The translations under genes and the position numbers were made by a program. The notes under the pieces are model-generated. The model did no database searches. It was not told the DNA's origin and saw nothing but the letters and a program-made list of their open reading frames with translations. 17,185 nucleotides of DNA. It comes from DATKGN01 sp964385705 (GTDB lineage: Bacteria; Patescibacteriota; Microgenomatia; UBA10105; UBA927). Location of the stretch: positions 1-17,185 of the forward strand of contig CAYLQG010000022.1 in assembly GCA_964385705.1 (NCBI GenBank), written 5' to 3'. Shown one piece after another: positions 1 to 7,049 of this stretch. The first letter of the stretch is position 1; every line of letters starts with the position of its first letter.

Positions 1-17
1 ATAATGGTTCAAGCGTT

Positions 18-52
18 ACCATGAACAATGAACCATCAACCATGAACCATCG
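18..52. repeat. Heptamer tandem repeat, 5 copies
   Basis: Five consecutive 7-bp units are ACCATGA, ACAATGA, ACCATCA, ACCATGA and ACCATCG. On the other strand this reads as a GGTTNNN-like heptamer. That is the same general type as the GGTTNNN array inside the signal-peptide coding region at 6242-6276. Short tandem heptamers of this sort are known in several bacterial groups (STRR-like); their function here is unknown. Confidence 0.85.
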
Positions 53-221
53 CCTTGCGCTCACCCGCGCGACCGCCCAGGTTCTCAAAAACGGGTTGTA
101 TTTATTGGGCATTAATACGCTCGAGCGGATGTAAATACGGGTTTCGCGTATAGTTTTATTGAACATCCTCCCGTGTGAAAAAGCTTAGCGTTGTCGACAA
201 AGCCAAGCTTTAGGCTCAACT

Positions 222-237
222 CTGCCTGCGCAGGCAG
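222..237. repeat. 16-bp GC-rich palindrome
   Basis: CTGCCTGCGCAGGCAG is a perfect 16-bp palindrome in a moderately AT-rich intergenic region. It could be a REP-like dispersed palindrome or a binding site for a dimeric protein. Only one copy is present in this window, so repetition cannot be judged here. Confidence 0.6.
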
Positions 238-259
238 GGAACTACCGAGTTACCCTAAT

Positions 260-278
260 CACGGAAAACTCCGTGTTT
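260..278 (+). terminator. Weak terminator-like hairpin
   Basis: CACGGA (260-265) pairs with TCCGTG (270-275) around an AAAC tetraloop and is followed by only three T residues. The T tract is short for an intrinsic terminator. It could end a transcript entering from upstream of the window. Confidence 0.3.
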
Positions 279-319
279 AATACGCGAAACTTGTGGTGAT
301 AAAGAAGTCCCTTGTCTTC

Positions 320-346
320 TTGCTTTTCCCCGATTTACCCTATAAT
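320..346 (+). promoter_or_regulatory. Promoter for the 517-aa gene
   Basis: A perfect TATAAT lies at 341-346, with a plausible -35 of TTGCTT at 320-325 (15-bp spacer). The start codon is at 367, so the leader would be only about 14 nt. No Shine-Dalgarno sequence is visible in it. Confidence 0.6.
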
Positions 347-366
347 ACGTTCTATTCTCATACTTT

Positions 367-1920
367 ATGCCACACATTGAATCAGATGCAGATCGGCCGG
401 CATTTCAACCTGTAACAGAATTTAGTCCGTACCTTACTAACGCTCTTACGGAATCGGGTGTGCGCTTTGAAGAGCTGTTATTTGCCCAAGATGAATTGAT
501 TATTGCCACTTCACCAGAAACAGCGGAACTTTTGACCGTAGACAGCGACCTCCATAGGGAAGAAATTAATGATTTGATTCAACTGGTGATTGCTGAAAAA
601 GCAACACCATTTGATCCACAGGATAGGAATGGCGATGTTGATCGCGATTTGTATGATCCCCTTACACGCTTAGGCAAATCCGGACAATATGAAAATCTAT
701 CACTTTGGGAATGGAAAATCATGGAGAGAACCGCTATCCAGGTCACTGATCATTTTAATGAGCCGCTTTCGGCATCAGCCTATTATGTTAGTTCATTAGA
801 TGTCCTTCCGCAGGAAAAGAAGCAATTCCTCGACGATGTCATTACGGTGGCTGTTGGGAGTAATCTTATTGAAACGTATAATTGCATAAGCAATCTGTTA
901 GAAGCACCTGAAGAGGAAGAATCCGGAGACGAACAAAAGGATCTGAATGAGCAATACGCGAGAGAAGAACAATATTTTAACGATTACATTCCCAAACTGA
1001 TGGCGAATTATTGGATACAGAATCCAGCGCAGAACAGCGTATGGGTGAAACTTGACGATGGGAATGTCGATTATTACCAGGCTGCCGCAGAATTTGTCAC
1101 TGAGCAGGCGCACGTTCCCTATAAACCGTATTATGACGATATCGTACTTCCCGTTTCGCGAGCGGTGAATGCAAAACTGAACGAATACGGATTTTCACTG
1201 GTAAATTATCTATTTCATGAAGACGAAAACAATAACACCATTGTGTATAAAGGTCTTCCACCGGTTCTTTTCACCGTTGACTGGTTTGCACGGTCGATAG
1301 AAGCCACATTGGTTGCAATGAATGAAGAGAGGGGTGAAGTTGACGGTAAGGGAGAGGCAGACGAAGAGGAAATGAGCAGTTTTAGATCGTATCAACGATT
1401 TCTTAAGCTGGATGCTTCGGTACTTCGCGTTAATCAACTGGAGTTTGACGATGTCGAGCCACTTGCAAAACTACGCGTTTTTACCATTGATGACAGCGTA
1501 AGGAGAAAATGGGAGACATTTGCCCGGTTCGGGGCGATTGAGAAATTATATGGGGCGCGCGGATGGGACCTGGTCATGCTTTTATTGACAAAGGATATTG
1601 CGGACCAGCTTGTTCTCAAAGATCAGGTTGCACGACACGTATCCTCTCTTGAAGACCAGCCGGAATTGTGGACACGGTATATGGAATCTGCGGCCAGGGA
1701 AGCGGAGAGGTACCTTAATTCAGGCGATCTCTCAGCGCTCCGATCAGGGGCCATGACGCCCGATGACTATACGAAGAAATATCTTGAGGAAGCGCCCCGT
1801 CATAAGTCGGTATTTGTGCCCTTAAGTCTTTCCGCTGCACTCCGAAAGGGCGCCGATTCCTTAAACTACGGACCCAGTCCAGATGACGATCGACCATGGA
1901 TGGTAAAGCGCGATAAATAA
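367..1920 (+). CDS. Hypothetical protein, 517 aa, acidic and soluble
   Basis: I do not recognise a family. The reading frame is long and uninterrupted, has its own TATAAT box and ends with TAA. The predicted protein has no signal peptide or membrane segment. It is acidic, with several Glu/Asp-rich stretches: around residues 182-198, and a Glu-rich linker near residues 322-340. The rest looks like a folded, mainly helical protein with many Tyr and Trp residues. The C-terminus is charged and ends in a short Pro/Asp-rich segment. The next gene, a deaminase, starts 52 bases later behind its own -10 box, so an operon is possible but not required. The start at 367 is the first ATG after the promoter. 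It is likely a lineage-restricted cytoplasmic protein. Confidence 0.75.
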   Translation: MPHIESDADRPAFQPVTEFSPYLTNALTESGVRFEELLFAQDELIIATSPETAELLTVDSDLHREEINDLIQLVIAEKATPFDPQDRNGDVDRDLYDPLTRLGKSGQYENLSLWEWKIMERTAIQVTDHFNEPLSASAYYVSSLDVLPQEKKQFLDDVITVAVGSNLIETYNCISNLLEAPEEEESGDEQKDLNEQYAREEQYFNDYIPKLMANYWIQNPAQNSVWVKLDDGNVDYYQAAAEFVTEQAHVPYKPYYDDIVLPVSRAVNAKLNEYGFSLVNYLFHEDENNNTIVYKGLPPVLFTVDWFARSIEATLVAMNEERGEVDGKGEADEEEMSSFRSYQRFLKLDASVLRVNQLEFDDVEPLAKLRVFTIDDSVRRKWETFARFGAIEKLYGARGWDLVMLLLTKDIADQLVLKDQVARHVSSLEDQPELWTRYMESAAREAERYLNSGDLSALRSGAMTPDDYTKKYLEEAPRHKSVFVPLSLSAALRKGADSLNYGPSPDDDRPWMVKRDK

Positions 1921-1952
1921 ACCGCCCTAAATGATCTATTTGCCATACGGCG

Positions 1953-1958
1953 TATAAT
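1953..1958 (+). promoter_or_regulatory. -10 box before deaminase gene
   Basis: A perfect TATAAT ends 14 bases before the ATG at 1973, implying a leader of roughly 8 nt. No clear -35 is seen at the expected distance. Confidence 0.5.
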
Positions 1959-1972
1959 GATGGGAAATATTT

Positions 1973-2479
1973 ATGAGTAAACTTCTTTCCTTCATTCCCA
2001 ACGACTGGACGAAACAATACGATAAAGAACGCGCGTGGCTGGAGAATCAAATCACCGATATCGGTGACGCGGTGGTAAAGAAGCTTATCCGTGAGGCCAC
2101 GAAAGTCCGCGATAATGCCTATACACCGTATTCAAAATACCATGTCGGCGCCGCAATCCTCACTGCGTCGGGCCGCATCTATTCCTCTTGTAACGCTGAA
2201 GTGGTGAGCTGGTCGGAGAGCGATCACGCGGAACAAAGCACCGTGACGAAAGCCGTCAGCGAAGGGGAAATCAAGCGGAGCGGACGGAAATTTGTGAGAG
2301 CGATCGCCGTTGTTCACGATGGTGATTCCGGCCCCTGTGGTAGGTGCAGACAGGTTATCGCCGAGCATGCCAATAACACGGTCATCGTGGTTGCAAAACC
2401 CAACGGAAAAATATTTTCCATCGTTTCCTTAAAGATGCTTCTCCCGCTTGCTTTCACCCCCGGCGATTTGGAAAAATAA
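1973..2479 (+). CDS. cdd: Cytidine deaminase-like protein
   Basis: The product is a zinc-dependent cytidine/deoxycytidine deaminase-fold enzyme of 168 aa that would hydrolyse cytidine to uridine in pyrimidine salvage. Visible motifs are the substrate-binding segment YTPYSKYHVGAA near residues 50-61, the CNAE segment near 73-76, the HAE motif at 85-87 (zinc ligand His and catalytic Glu) and PCGRC at 121-125 (the two zinc-ligand Cys). Most bacterial cytidine deaminases have Cys where this one has His85. His is the usual ligand in dCMP deaminases and APOBEC-type enzymes, so the substrate could differ. The N-terminus is about 40 residues longer than in typical short tetrameric enzymes, and its first part is Lys/Trp-rich. 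The start at 1973 follows a TATAAT box closely. A role in a damage or toxin system cannot be excluded, but salvage is the simplest reading. Confidence 0.85.
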   Translation: MSKLLSFIPNDWTKQYDKERAWLENQITDIGDAVVKKLIREATKVRDNAYTPYSKYHVGAAILTASGRIYSSCNAEVVSWSESDHAEQSTVTKAVSEGEIKRSGRKFVRAIAVVHDGDSGPCGRCRQVIAEHANNTVIVVAKPNGKIFSIVSLKMLLPLAFTPGDLEK

Positions 2480-2531
2480 TAAATAATGATCAGGGGACCC
2501 ACTCTTAGGATATTTCAAAAAGTTCATCATC

Positions 2532-2560
2532 TTGAATACTGACCTATAAAACGGTATAGT
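2532..2560 (+). promoter_or_regulatory. Promoter for the 648-aa gene
   Basis: TTGAAT (2532-2537), a 17-bp spacer and TATAGT (2555-2560) form a good sigma70-type promoter. The ATG at 2570 is only 9 bases after the -10, so the mRNA would be nearly leaderless. Confidence 0.7.
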
Positions 2561-2569
2561 ACGTTCCTT

Positions 2570-4516
2570 ATGACCAGCAGTTTGGAGGTTCCAACCGCAC
2601 TAAGCCTGTTTGAACGCACAGCTTCAAAAAATGACATTGCGCTCATGAATTCAGCCGGTGATGTGTTATCCTATTCCAGGACGAGCGTGAGGCAGGCACA
2701 TGCCAAAGAGATGCAGTCCGCGCAAAGTCTTAGGGATACCGATTTAGAGATCTCCAGATCTATCATCAGTCAACTGGATGCTTCTCTAACGGTCGACGCT
2801 CTCCTTACGTCGTGTAAAATTCCTTCGGAATACAAGTTTAAAATGTTTGATCAATTTCTTCCGGCGTGGTTGATGAGGCCCATCAATCTGGAACATAAAC
2901 TGTTTCCTAAGGTTTCCGCATTTGACGGGGAAGTAGAGACACCTGACGATTTACGCGTATATTTCGGTGCAACCACAGATACTCATGTGACATTATTATC
3001 GCTTCTTACCGCGTTACATCGGGATAAACAGGAACGTTATAAACAGGGCTTATCGCCAATGGAATACCGCCAAGCTATGCTTTTCCCGGAGCTCACCAAT
3101 AAAGAATTTATTATTATGGGCAGTATGGTGTTATTGATGACGGCCGGAAGCGAGGATTCTCCTAGTGCACAAGATGCGATAGTTATTATTCCGCGCTTGA
3201 TGTTTATGGATATGGATACAATGAGACATCAGCTATTTGAATCGTATCCGCGGGTGAGCAAATTGCCAAAACCATCCAAAGCAGAACACCGTGAGATTGT
3301 AAACCGGCTCATTGAATACACGGGACTCGTCCATGCGTTCGGGCGGGCCACAGTTACTGCCATTGCCGATCCCGATGACCCCCGCCATGAAATTGCCCGT
3401 TCGTGGATCGAAATCTGTAATGATCTTTCCAATCAGACGATGAATGAGTTGATTGGTGCGCAGATAACGATGTTGGAACAAAACAACGCACTCAAAAGTG
3501 TGTCATATATAGAAACGTTATATAAAGCGACAGAAGATACGGATGATGAGTGGTATAAAGGCCTCGCCAACAGCATTATTGATTTAGTTCGCCGGGAACT
3601 TCCGTACCGCGTGTTCTTTACCGATGAGGTAAAACATGCGTTTTGGCAAATCGGGTCAACCGTTTATCCGGAAGATGCAAATACAGAGGGACGGCTTGAG
3701 AGAATTCATGCGTTAGATAGCGAACTTATGCAGGCGGGGGTGGGAAAGAATGAATATGCGCATTATGTGCACGAATTGGATGACGCCATTCTTGAAAAAA
3801 ATGGTGTTGATCCGTCGCGTTTCAGCCTCAGCGTCCATAGACTCAGCAAAATAGATGAGCGGGTGAAGTCGAATTGGGACCTCATTATTGAGGAGTTTAT
3901 AGAAAACGCCGATGTTGTGCGACGGAGCGATTGTGTCGTGATTGAAGACGAGGACGGCATGTTCGTGTGGACGGATACTGTTGATCAGAATGAGCCGGAG
4001 GATCCGTTGTTTGAAGAACATATTTATGGGTTACTCGAGCTTGTTCTCTCCGATGGAGTTAACAAGCTCAGGGAAGAACAGCATACGAGAGAAACTTTTC
4101 AGCCAAAAGCCGAATCGAAAGCGGTTATCATCGGCTCGTCTCCGTCAAAAGGATCTGGAGGTCAGAGGCGCAGGGATTTTTCTTCAAAGCCCGATGACGA
4201 AGAGGGGGATTTTGCCTTCCACAACGAGACGTCGATGACCAGAAACACCATTCATCAGCTTATGATTGACAAATCAATGATCCGAAATCACGATCATGCG
4301 AAGCAATTACAGCTTGCCATAGACCGGTATAGGATGGGTTCAAGAAGAATGAAAATATTGGAATCGTTCCGGAGACAGGGTGAGACAGTTTATGAACTGA
4401 GAGCCGGCACATATCGCTTGTTATTTTCCCAGAACGGCGGCTCAACGCTTACTCTTCTTGATATCATTCACCGGAGAGATCTTGACTCATGGATTCGTAA
4501 GCGGCTTGGAGCGTGA
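2570..4516 (+). CDS. Large protein with C-terminal RelE/HigB-like domain
   Basis: This is a 648-aa cytoplasmic protein without a signal peptide or a clear membrane segment. I do not recognise the first ~530 residues, which look helical and charged. A Ser/Gly/Lys-rich linker at roughly residues 520-550 leads into a C-terminal segment (about 575-648) that resembles the RelE/ParE/HigB fold. It has a helical start, then strands reading YELRAGTYRLLF and LTLLDIIHRRDLDSW, matching the usual pattern of a strand with conserved Arg, a turn, and a closing H-R-R-D motif. In small toxins this domain cleaves ribosome-bound mRNA or interacts with gyrase. Here it is the tail of a protein about six times larger, and no antitoxin gene is visible beside it, so toxin activity is uncertain. 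It has its own strong promoter and ends 11 bases from the convergent deacetylase gene. Confidence 0.75.
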   Translation: MTSSLEVPTALSLFERTASKNDIALMNSAGDVLSYSRTSVRQAHAKEMQSAQSLRDTDLEISRSIISQLDASLTVDALLTSCKIPSEYKFKMFDQFLPAWLMRPINLEHKLFPKVSAFDGEVETPDDLRVYFGATTDTHVTLLSLLTALHRDKQERYKQGLSPMEYRQAMLFPELTNKEFIIMGSMVLLMTAGSEDSPSAQDAIVIIPRLMFMDMDTMRHQLFESYPRVSKLPKPSKAEHREIVNRLIEYTGLVHAFGRATVTAIADPDDPRHEIARSWIEICNDLSNQTMNELIGAQITMLEQNNALKSVSYIETLYKATEDTDDEWYKGLANSIIDLVRRELPYRVFFTDEVKHAFWQIGSTVYPEDANTEGRLERIHALDSELMQAGVGKNEYAHYVHELDDAILEKNGVDPSRFSLSVHRLSKIDERVKSNWDLIIEEFIENADVVRRSDCVVIEDEDGMFVWTDTVDQNEPEDPLFEEHIYGLLELVLSDGVNKLREEQHTRETFQPKAESKAVIIGSSPSKGSGGQRRRDFSSKPDDEEGDFAFHNETSMTRNTIHQLMIDKSMIRNHDHAKQLQLAIDRYRMGSRRMKILESFRRQGETVYELRAGTYRLLFSQNGGSTLTLLDIIHRRDLDSWIRKRLGA

Positions 4517-4527
4517 TTGTCAAAAGC

Positions 4528-5193
4528 CTATTTCGTGAGTATTTTAAAGTATTCTTCCTTGGGAAAATCCTTCATGACGTTGTAAATCATGTCGGCATCG
4601 GATTTTTGAGACTTATGCGCGTACATTGATTTGACGCGCGCTTCCCAATAGGGAGTTGTGTCGATAACAAGGTCGGCTTCTGATTTTTTGATTCCCGGCG
4701 GCATGTAGACGAAATATTCATCGCGGGTCCGTTTCATCTTTTCTTCAAGTTCCAAGAGGTACATGATTTTCGTAATTCCGGGCATCCGGTAGAATACGTA
4801 GGTTGTGACGAGTGATACAGCGACATGATCCAGATGCCCCGAAATACCATTTGAGGCGTAGGTTAAAAGCGTATCAGGATCGAGTTTTTCCAATTCCCTC
4901 CGGAGCGCGTCGGCAAGTTTATGATACGAATTATTATTCAGGCTCCCGTCTTTGAAATTCAAAAATATAACATCCTTTACCCCGAGAATTTTCGATGAAG
5001 CGATAAGTTCCTGCGGCCGGATTTGCCGCAGAACATCAGTCTTATGTTTCGTAAACTGCGGATCGGAGTCCCCGTTGGTTGCACAGATGATATAGACATC
5101 CCGTGTCTTGGCGAAGTGGGCGATCGTGCCCGCGGGGCCGAAGGCTTCATCGTCAGGGTGGGCAAATACGCAAACCGTAGGTGGTTTTTCCAT
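4528..5193 (-). CDS. LmbE/PIG-L family deacetylase
   Basis: This 221-aa protein belongs to the GlcNAc-PI de-N-acetylase-like family (LmbE, PF02585-type), zinc-dependent amidases that remove acetyl groups from N-acetylglucosamine-containing molecules. The family signature AHPDDE lies at residues 11-16, supplying the zinc ligands His12 and Asp15. The second motif, GHLDHVAVS at 119-127, supplies His123. The length is typical. It has no signal peptide, so it should act in the cytoplasm, perhaps on a sugar-lipid or sugar-nucleotide precursor for the cell surface; the true substrate is unknown. The gene is on the minus strand, convergent with the 648-aa gene and divergent from the regulator at 5330. 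A CATAAT/TATATT box lies within about 10 bases upstream of its start codon on the minus strand. Confidence 0.88.
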   Translation of the reverse strand: MEKPPTVCVFAHPDDEAFGPAGTIAHFAKTRDVYIICATNGDSDPQFTKHKTDVLRQIRPQELIASSKILGVKDVIFLNFKDGSLNNNSYHKLADALRRELEKLDPDTLLTYASNGISGHLDHVAVSLVTTYVFYRMPGITKIMYLLELEEKMKRTRDEYFVYMPPGIKKSEADLVIDTTPYWEARVKSMYAHKSQKSDADMIYNVMKDFPKEEYFKILTK

Positions 5194-5230
5194 AGATTAT
5201 GCAATATATCGTACGCTTGGAGCTAAAAAG

Positions 5231-5314
5231 ATGCAAGAGTTGAAGCTAATAGGGGAAAAGAAAGGACAATTCGGGCCATGGAAAGAGCATATTATTGATT
5301 TGACAGGTAATTAA
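5231..5314 (+). CDS. Possible small ORF, 27 aa
   Basis: An ATG at 5231 opens a 27-residue frame (beginning MQELKLIGEKK, ending IDLTGN) that stops with TAA at 5312-5314. GGAG at 5219-5222 sits 8 bases before the ATG, an ideal Shine-Dalgarno spacing and rare in this window. The frame lies between the deacetylase start and the regulator start, and overlaps the regulator promoter. It could be a leader peptide or a real microprotein, or it may be chance. Confidence 0.3.
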   Translation: MQELKLIGEKKGQFGPWKEHIIDLTGN

Positions 5315-5323
5315 GCCTATAAT
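5295..5323 (+). promoter_or_regulatory. Promoter for the winged-helix gene, leaderless
   Basis: TTGATT (5295-5300), a 17-bp spacer and a perfect TATAAT (5318-5323). The ATG at 5330 falls 7 bases after the -10, where transcription should start, so this mRNA is predicted to be leaderless. A TTGACA at 5300-5305 overlaps but would leave only a 12-bp spacer. Confidence 0.75.
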
Positions 5324-5329
5324 TAATAT

Positions 5330-6064
5330 ATGACTATCCAGGAGCGTCGTCAGCCGGGCAGTTCAGTCATACCCGATTTACAAAAGGGTATGCGATTGAC
5401 CACGAGAGGTGATCTTAATGAACATTCGATCAACAAATTGATGAATATTGAGATAGGTGGTGCGGAGCGTATTTGTTTGAATTACTGCATGCGAAACATA
5501 CATAGAGTTATCAAAACCGCTGATTTGGTTAACGAATTGAATGCTGATACAGACGCAAATCAATTAACCCGTAAAGACAAGCTTCCTATATGGATTTATA
5601 TATCAAAACTCCGTGATGCACTTCCAGACAAATGGCACATATATACGTTAACCGGGGAAAAAGCATACGTATTTGCATCGAAATTAAAGATGAATGATCC
5701 ATATGTGCCTATTGGATTCCGGGATGTTCCTGATTGGGTAACGGGTACGGAAAAGGGAAGCGAGATTGCCCCGCTTTTCGAAGCGGCCCGAAGCCTTTCC
5801 ATCAATCCAGTATATCCCGATATCAAGCTCAAGCCGGATCTTGGGAGCGGGCCATACGATTTATTGAAAGCGCTTGCACAGATGTGGGTATTTGCCGGTA
5901 GTGGGCTTTCGTTCAATGATCTTTCCAATCTCACTGGCCTATCCGTAATCGGAGTAGAACAATATTTATACGATTTACAGAAATACTTAAGAACTAACGA
6001 TTATGGAGGAGTCTTTAAGACAGAAGGGAACATGGTTGCATTTAAACCTGCGCTGGAAGAATAG
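5330..6064 (+). CDS. Putative winged-helix transcriptional regulator
   Basis: This is a 244-aa soluble protein. Residues about 22-117 resemble an OmpR/PhoB-type winged helix (Trans_reg_C). They contain initial strands, a helix with ICLNYCMRN, a VIKTADLVNEL segment like the usual V-x-x-x-x-L, an IWIYISKLRDAL recognition-helix-like stretch, and a closing IYTLTGEKAYVF hairpin like the usual RTVRGVGYRL. There is no receiver domain, so it is not a standard response regulator. A second helical segment near residues 176-244, including LSFNDLSNLTGLSVIGVEQYLYDLQKYL, looks like another helix-turn-helix. The gene lies immediately upstream of the ATPase locus in the same direction and 134 bases before the c-like gene. 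It is therefore a candidate regulator of that locus, though this link is inference. Confidence 0.65.
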   Translation: MTIQERRQPGSSVIPDLQKGMRLTTRGDLNEHSINKLMNIEIGGAERICLNYCMRNIHRVIKTADLVNELNADTDANQLTRKDKLPIWIYISKLRDALPDKWHIYTLTGEKAYVFASKLKMNDPYVPIGFRDVPDWVTGTEKGSEIAPLFEAARSLSINPVYPDIKLKPDLGSGPYDLLKALAQMWVFAGSGLSFNDLSNLTGLSVIGVEQYLYDLQKYLRTNDYGGVFKTEGNMVAFKPALEE

Positions 6065-6081
6065 AAAGTCGTTCCCCGTGC

Positions 6082-6098
6082 TATACTGAATATATACT
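6082..6098 (+). promoter_or_regulatory. Tandem -10 boxes for the c-like gene
   Basis: TATACT occurs twice, at 6082-6087 and 6093-6098. The second would place the transcription start near 6105, exactly where the first arm of the leader stem begins. No strong -35 is visible, which would fit activator dependence. Confidence 0.5.
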
Positions 6099-6104
6099 AC
6101 AAAA

Positions 6105-6191
6105 ACTCAGATTTGAATGGTCGTTTTTGAGTATAGACCCATCTAATGAGATTTTTCACTTAAGCAAGTTGCAAATCTGAGTAAGATGGGT
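6105..6191 (+). promoter_or_regulatory. Structured leader, possible pseudoknot
   Basis: Two perfect inverted repeats interlock. ACTCAGATTTG (6105-6115) pairs with CAAATCTGAGT (6172-6182), and ACCCATCT (6137-6144) pairs with AGATGGGT (6184-6191). The 5' arm of the second lies inside the loop of the first and its 3' arm just outside, separated by one base (A6183), so both stems together make a pseudoknot. The structure ends 7 bases before the ATG at 6199, so it would cover the ribosome landing site. A small ACTT/AAGT hairpin (6158-6169) lies in the inner loop. It does not match a riboswitch class I recognise. Confidence 0.6.
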
Positions 6192-6198
6192 AAAAGCC

Positions 6199-7041
6199 AT
6201 GCGTAAATGGAACTTTTTTCAGTGGGTGATCGTCAGCGGTGGGTTGTTGGTTGTCGGTTGTTGGTTATCGGTTGCCTCGCCGGTTTTTGCGCAGGGTGTG
6301 CAGTTTAATTTAGCCCGTACGCTTGCTATCAGCAGTAAAAATGCGGGTGACGGGGATATTGTCTCCTTATCCAATACTGCAGAAACCCTGAGTCTTTCGA
6401 CCAAATCCTACGATGAACGGATGTACGGTGTATTGGTTGCCGATCCCGTGATGGTCTATAGGACGAGCGCGAACATCCCGGTATCACGCCAGGGCGATGC
6501 GACAGTCAATGTGAGCATGATGGGCGGCGCTATTGGTGTCGGGGATTATGTGACGAGCTCGGAGATTCCCGGCAAAGGGCAAAAAGCAGAGGGGATAGCA
6601 GGGTATATGCTTGGGGTTGCTCTGTCGTCATTTAACGGCAAGGGCGCAACACAGAGCGCCACGTATCAGGGTAAATCCTATCCGTTGGGGAGAATCACTG
6701 TCAGTGTCGGTATCGGTCCGGCTTCACCGGTCGTGACAAAAGCCGCAGGAGGGATTTTGGGGACGCTTAAACAGCTTGCAACGGCGATTATGTTTAATAT
6801 TTCAACAAGCAAGCAGGCGGAACGGATTATCCGGTATATTCTCGCTGTATTAATCGCCATTGTCGTCATCTATGTGAGCTACCGGACGTTTGGCGCCAAT
6901 ATCACGAAGGGGATGGAAGCGATAGGCCGAAACCCGCTAGCTAAGGGGTCAATTCAGGCAATGATTACCCTCAACGTTGTTCTCCTTGCAATCTCCTGCA
7001 TTGCAGGAGTTATCCTCAGTCTCGTGGTGATTAGTTTGTAG
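6199..7041 (+). CDS. c-like membrane protein with secreted N-terminal domain
   Basis: This 280-aa protein has three parts. Residues 1-31 are a signal peptide (cleavage likely after VFA31; a lipobox-like VVGC at 18-21 is an alternative). Residues about 40-175 are a beta-rich secreted domain with GDIVSLS, YGVLVADP, VGDYVTSSEIPG and GYMLGVAL motifs, resembling the Peptidase_G2-like/tail-fibre-type domain common in CPR surface proteins. Residues 210-280 are two membrane helices joined by GMEAIGRNPLAKG, which matches the cytoplasmic R-N/Q-P loop of F0 subunit c. The predicted topology (N-terminus out, loop in, C-terminus out) also fits subunit c. However, the helix-2 ion-binding carboxylate is missing: 20 residues after the loop Arg (R244) lies Ala264, and neither helix holds an Asp or Glu. 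The glycine-rich helix-1 packing motif is also absent. The protein heads the ATPase locus and is likely the rotor-ring equivalent, but not an ordinary proton channel component. Confidence 0.7.
   Translation: MRKWNFFQWVIVSGGLLVVGCWLSVASPVFAQGVQFNLARTLAISSKNAGDGDIVSLSNTAETLSLSTKSYDERMYGVLVADPVMVYRTSANIPVSRQGDATVNVSMMGGAIGVGDYVTSSEIPGKGQKAEGIAGYMLGVALSSFNGKGATQSATYQGKSYPLGRITVSVGIGPASPVVTKAAGGILGTLKQLATAIMFNISTSKQAERIIRYILAVLIAIVVIYVSYRTFGANITKGMEAIGRNPLAKGSIQAMITLNVVLLAISCIAGVILSLVVISL
6242..6276. repeat. GGTTNNN heptamer array inside a signal peptide
   Basis: Five 7-bp units are GGTTGTT, GGTTGTC, GGTTGTT, GGTTATC and GGTTGCC. They encode much of the hydrophobic core of the signal peptide of the c-like protein (residues 15-26). 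Because 7 is not a multiple of 3, successive units are read in different frames. This is the same repeat type as 18-52 on the opposite strand. Confidence 0.85.
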
Positions 7042-7049
7042 CGGTGAAA

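Larger units (their letters stand above)
141..290. repeat. 11-bp inverted repeat, widely spaced
   Basis: GTTTCGCGTAT (141-151) and ATACGCGAAAC (280-290) are exact reverse complements separated by 128 bases. The right arm lies 50 bases before the -10 box of the next gene. The arms could be paired protein-binding sites, the ends of a small decayed element, or a long-range RNA stem. The sequence alone does not decide. Confidence 0.45.
1..366. other. Gene-free upstream region
   Basis: I see no convincing coding region here. The stretch holds a five-copy heptamer array (18-52), an 11-bp inverted repeat with arms 141-151 and 280-290, a 16-bp palindrome (222-237), a small terminator-like hairpin (260-278) and a promoter-like box just before the gene at 367. 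It looks like an intergenic region rich in short repeats rather than a decayed gene. No tRNA-like T-loop or other known RNA signature was recognised. Confidence 0.6.

Noticed and set aside
5108..5314. A 68-aa plus-strand frame running through the start of the deacetylase gene
   Set aside because: Its first half is antisense to the well-supported deacetylase; only the last 27 codons, which have their own Shine-Dalgarno, are kept as a low-confidence small ORF.
6105..6191. Known riboswitch class in the c-like leader
   Set aside because: The stem and loop lengths do not match any class I can recognise, so it is reported only as a structured leader.
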